Shown one piece after another: positions 43,869 to 45,156 of a stretch of DNA of 45,156 nt. Below the pieces are notes generated by a model. It was not told the DNA's origin and searched no databases. It saw nothing but the letters and a program-made list of their open reading frames with translations. The position numbers and the translations under genes were made by a program. This stretch comes from a virus: the IMG/VR virus record IMGVR_UViG_3300028127_000008, positions 1-45,156 of that record, one strand, 5' to 3'. Each line of letters starts with the position of its first letter. Position 1 is the first letter of the stretch.

Positions 43869-43877
43869 ATAAAAAAA
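43863..43877 (+). promoter_or_regulatory. Candidate late promoter (GGATATATAAAAAAA)
   Basis: One mismatch from the GAATATATAA motif, starting 37 nt before the ATG at 43900. It probably drives the acidic protein gene. Confidence 0.4.
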
Positions 43878-43899
43878 GAATCAAAAAAAGATAATTATA

Positions 43900-45156
43900 A
43901 TGAAACCAATTAAAAAGTTTTCACTGATGGCTAAAGCTGATGATTCAATTAATGAATCGGCTGACCCAAATCATGATGCTGTAATGGATCTAGTTAAAAA
44001 GATGGGTTACGAAAGTGTCGAAGAATTAAAGAAAGAAAAAAATCTTTTAACTAAATTAGAAGGTTTATTAAAAGATGTTTCACCAAAGGACGATATTTCT
44101 GAGGATGAACTTGAAGAAGATAGAGCCGAAGATATAGCTGATGAAGTTAAAAAGAAAGGTGAACCTAAATCATTAGAATCTGAAGAAGATAAAGATGAAG
44201 ATAAAGTTGGTACCGATGGTGAAGTTGCTGAAACTGATGAAGTTGAAGAAGACTCTGCAAAAGATATTGAAGATGAAGTATTAGCTAAAGGCGAACCTAA
44301 AGATGTAGAAGATAAGGCAGGTGATAAGGTATCTGATGATCCTGAAATTACCGCTGAGGTTCCTGCTGAAGCTGATGAAGTTGAAGATGAGGAAGGTGTT
44401 GAGGTTGCTGCTGAAGAAGAGGAAACTCCGGCTGCTACAAAAAGAATTATGGCTTTCGAAGATTTCATTAAAGAAAAAGAAGTTACAATAAATAAGAATG
44501 TCAAATATCACGATGATGATGAAGAGAAAGAAGACTATTCTGTTGTTGCTGCATCTGCCGATGCTATTTCTGAGGATGATGAAGATAAAGGAATGGAAGA
44601 TGAAAAAGAAGGAGATGAGTTAGAAGACAAAGGTGATAAGAAAGTTGATTCTGAAGATGACAAAGAAAAGGCTGACCATTATAAAGGAGCTGTAAAATCT
44701 GATGACTCCGAAATTGATGCATTAAAGAAAGATGCTGAATATGATGAAGAAGAAGAAAAGAAAGATGAATCAAGAATTATGTCTTTTTCAAATTTTGTAA
44801 CTGAATCGTATGATGAAGAAGAAGTAGAAGAAGAAGAAGAAATAGAGGCTGAAGAAGAAGCTGTAGAAGAAGCGGTAGGTGAAGTAATTACTAAAGTTAC
44901 CGGTGATGAAATTGCTGATGAAGAAGCTGGTGATGATGGCCTTGCTATTCCTGCAGAAAAAGGCGACGGTTCTGAAACTGCTGCTGGTATTGCTGGTGAT
45001 ATAATGGATATGGGTAAAGTAAAAGTACAACCTGAATCAAAAGGCGAAGAATTAGTTACTAAAGACCAAAAGATTACAACTGAAGTAAAAGGTGAAGCTG
45101 ATGATCTTAAGGATGCTACTGAAGTTCCTGCAAAAATGGGAGACGGTTCTGAATCT
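43900..45156 (+). CDS. Very acidic repeat protein with repeated targeting-like motifs (3' end outside window)
   Basis: An ATG at 43900 opens a frame that stays open to the last base (419 codons seen, no stop). The protein is dominated by Glu, Asp, Ala and Lys, with almost no aromatic core, so it is probably disordered or helical. Three spots break this: residues 1-20 (MKPIKKFSLMAKADDSINES), residues 182-192 (RIMAFEDFIKE) and residues 292-303 (RIMSFSNFVTES). The two internal ones copy the targeting-like motif that starts the proteins at 38066 and 41670. Other repeats are DEVxxKGEPK (twice, first 130 residues) and GDGSE near the end. A head-scaffold or internal core role fits. Function is inferred and unproven. 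Confidence 0.7.
   Translation, partial: MKPIKKFSLMAKADDSINESADPNHDAVMDLVKKMGYESVEELKKEKNLLTKLEGLLKDVSPKDDISEDELEEDRAEDIADEVKKKGEPKSLESEEDKDEDKVGTDGEVAETDEVEEDSAKDIEDEVLAKGEPKDVEDKAGDKVSDDPEITAEVPAEADEVEDEEGVEVAAEEEETPAATKRIMAFEDFIKEKEVTINKNVKYHDDDEEKEDYSVVAASADAISEDDEDKGMEDEKEGDELEDKGDKKVDSEDDKEKADHYKGAVKSDDSEIDALKKDAEYDEEEEKKDESRIMSFSNFVTESYDEEEVEEEEEIEAEEEAVEEAVGEVITKVTGDEIADEEAGDDGLAIPAEKGDGSETAAGIAGDIMDMGKVKVQPESKGEELVTKDQKITTEVKGEADDLKDATEVPAKMGDGSES

Noticed and set aside
44007-44504. Reverse-strand Ser-rich open frame opposite the acidic gene.
   Set aside because: Ser/Thr-rich low complexity is the mirror of GAA/GAT/TCT-rich coding on the + strand, and no other gene here is on the - strand.

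Overview
This window is a stretch of a large, AT-rich, T4-related contractile-tailed phage (myovirus) genome. All 38 genes I can support lie on the + strand. They are packed almost end to end, often with ATGA or TAATG stop/start overlaps, and no gap exceeds 200 bases. The T4-type assignments that anchor this are a gp25-like and a gp6-like (baseplate J) baseplate protein, a gp5-like spike, a gp27-like hub, gp32 single-stranded DNA-binding protein, a gp61-like primase and a UvsY/UvsW pair. Start codons are preceded by A-rich leaders rather than Shine-Dalgarno sequences. That is typical of Bacteroidota (for example flavobacterial) hosts, so a marine or aquatic flavobacterium is my best inference, not a proof.

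Layout. 1-1554: 3' part of a collagen-like fibre gene. 1606-3764: five small genes of unknown function. 3790-10289: central tail and baseplate hub block (tube/baseplate-associated protein, LysM/gp53-like protein, hub, a second tube-associated protein, gp5-like spike without lysozyme, small Ala-rich protein). 10378-12891: two non-structural genes inside the tail block, each behind its own promoter-like motif: a protein with three S1 RNA-binding domains and a glutamine-synthetase-fold amidoligase with a pentapeptide-like C-terminus. 12896-19606: baseplate wedge block (structural protein, gp25, gp6, small protein, giant gp7-like protein). 19614-34047: fibre and peripheral baseplate proteins, including genes of 1294 and 1544 codons and a second collagen-containing fibre. 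34070-35091: small coiled-coil protein translationally coupled to a membrane-anchored protein with spanin-like topology. 35105-38042: two more structural proteins and a tail-tube-fold protein. 38066-45156: a short head-targeted-looking protein, then a replication/recombination/folding block (RuvC-like resolvase, GroES-like co-chaperonin, gp32, primase, basic protein, UvsY, UvsW), and finally a very acidic protein that runs off the window.

How it fits together: most of the window builds the tail, with hub, spike and wedges forming the baseplate that carries long fibres. The right end supplies the Holliday-junction resolvase, single-strand binding protein, primase and strand-annealing helicase used in recombination-dependent replication.

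Most interesting points: (i) a recurrent motif close to GAATAWATAAnnAAA lies 26-27 nt before at least six start codons, a strong candidate for this phage's late promoter; (ii) a motif resembling the T4 capsid-targeting sequence and prohead-protease site opens two small proteins and recurs inside the acidic protein; (iii) the amidoligase and the S1-domain protein embedded in the tail operon; (iv) a possible one-protein spanin. All functional names come from reading motifs by eye; no database search was run.
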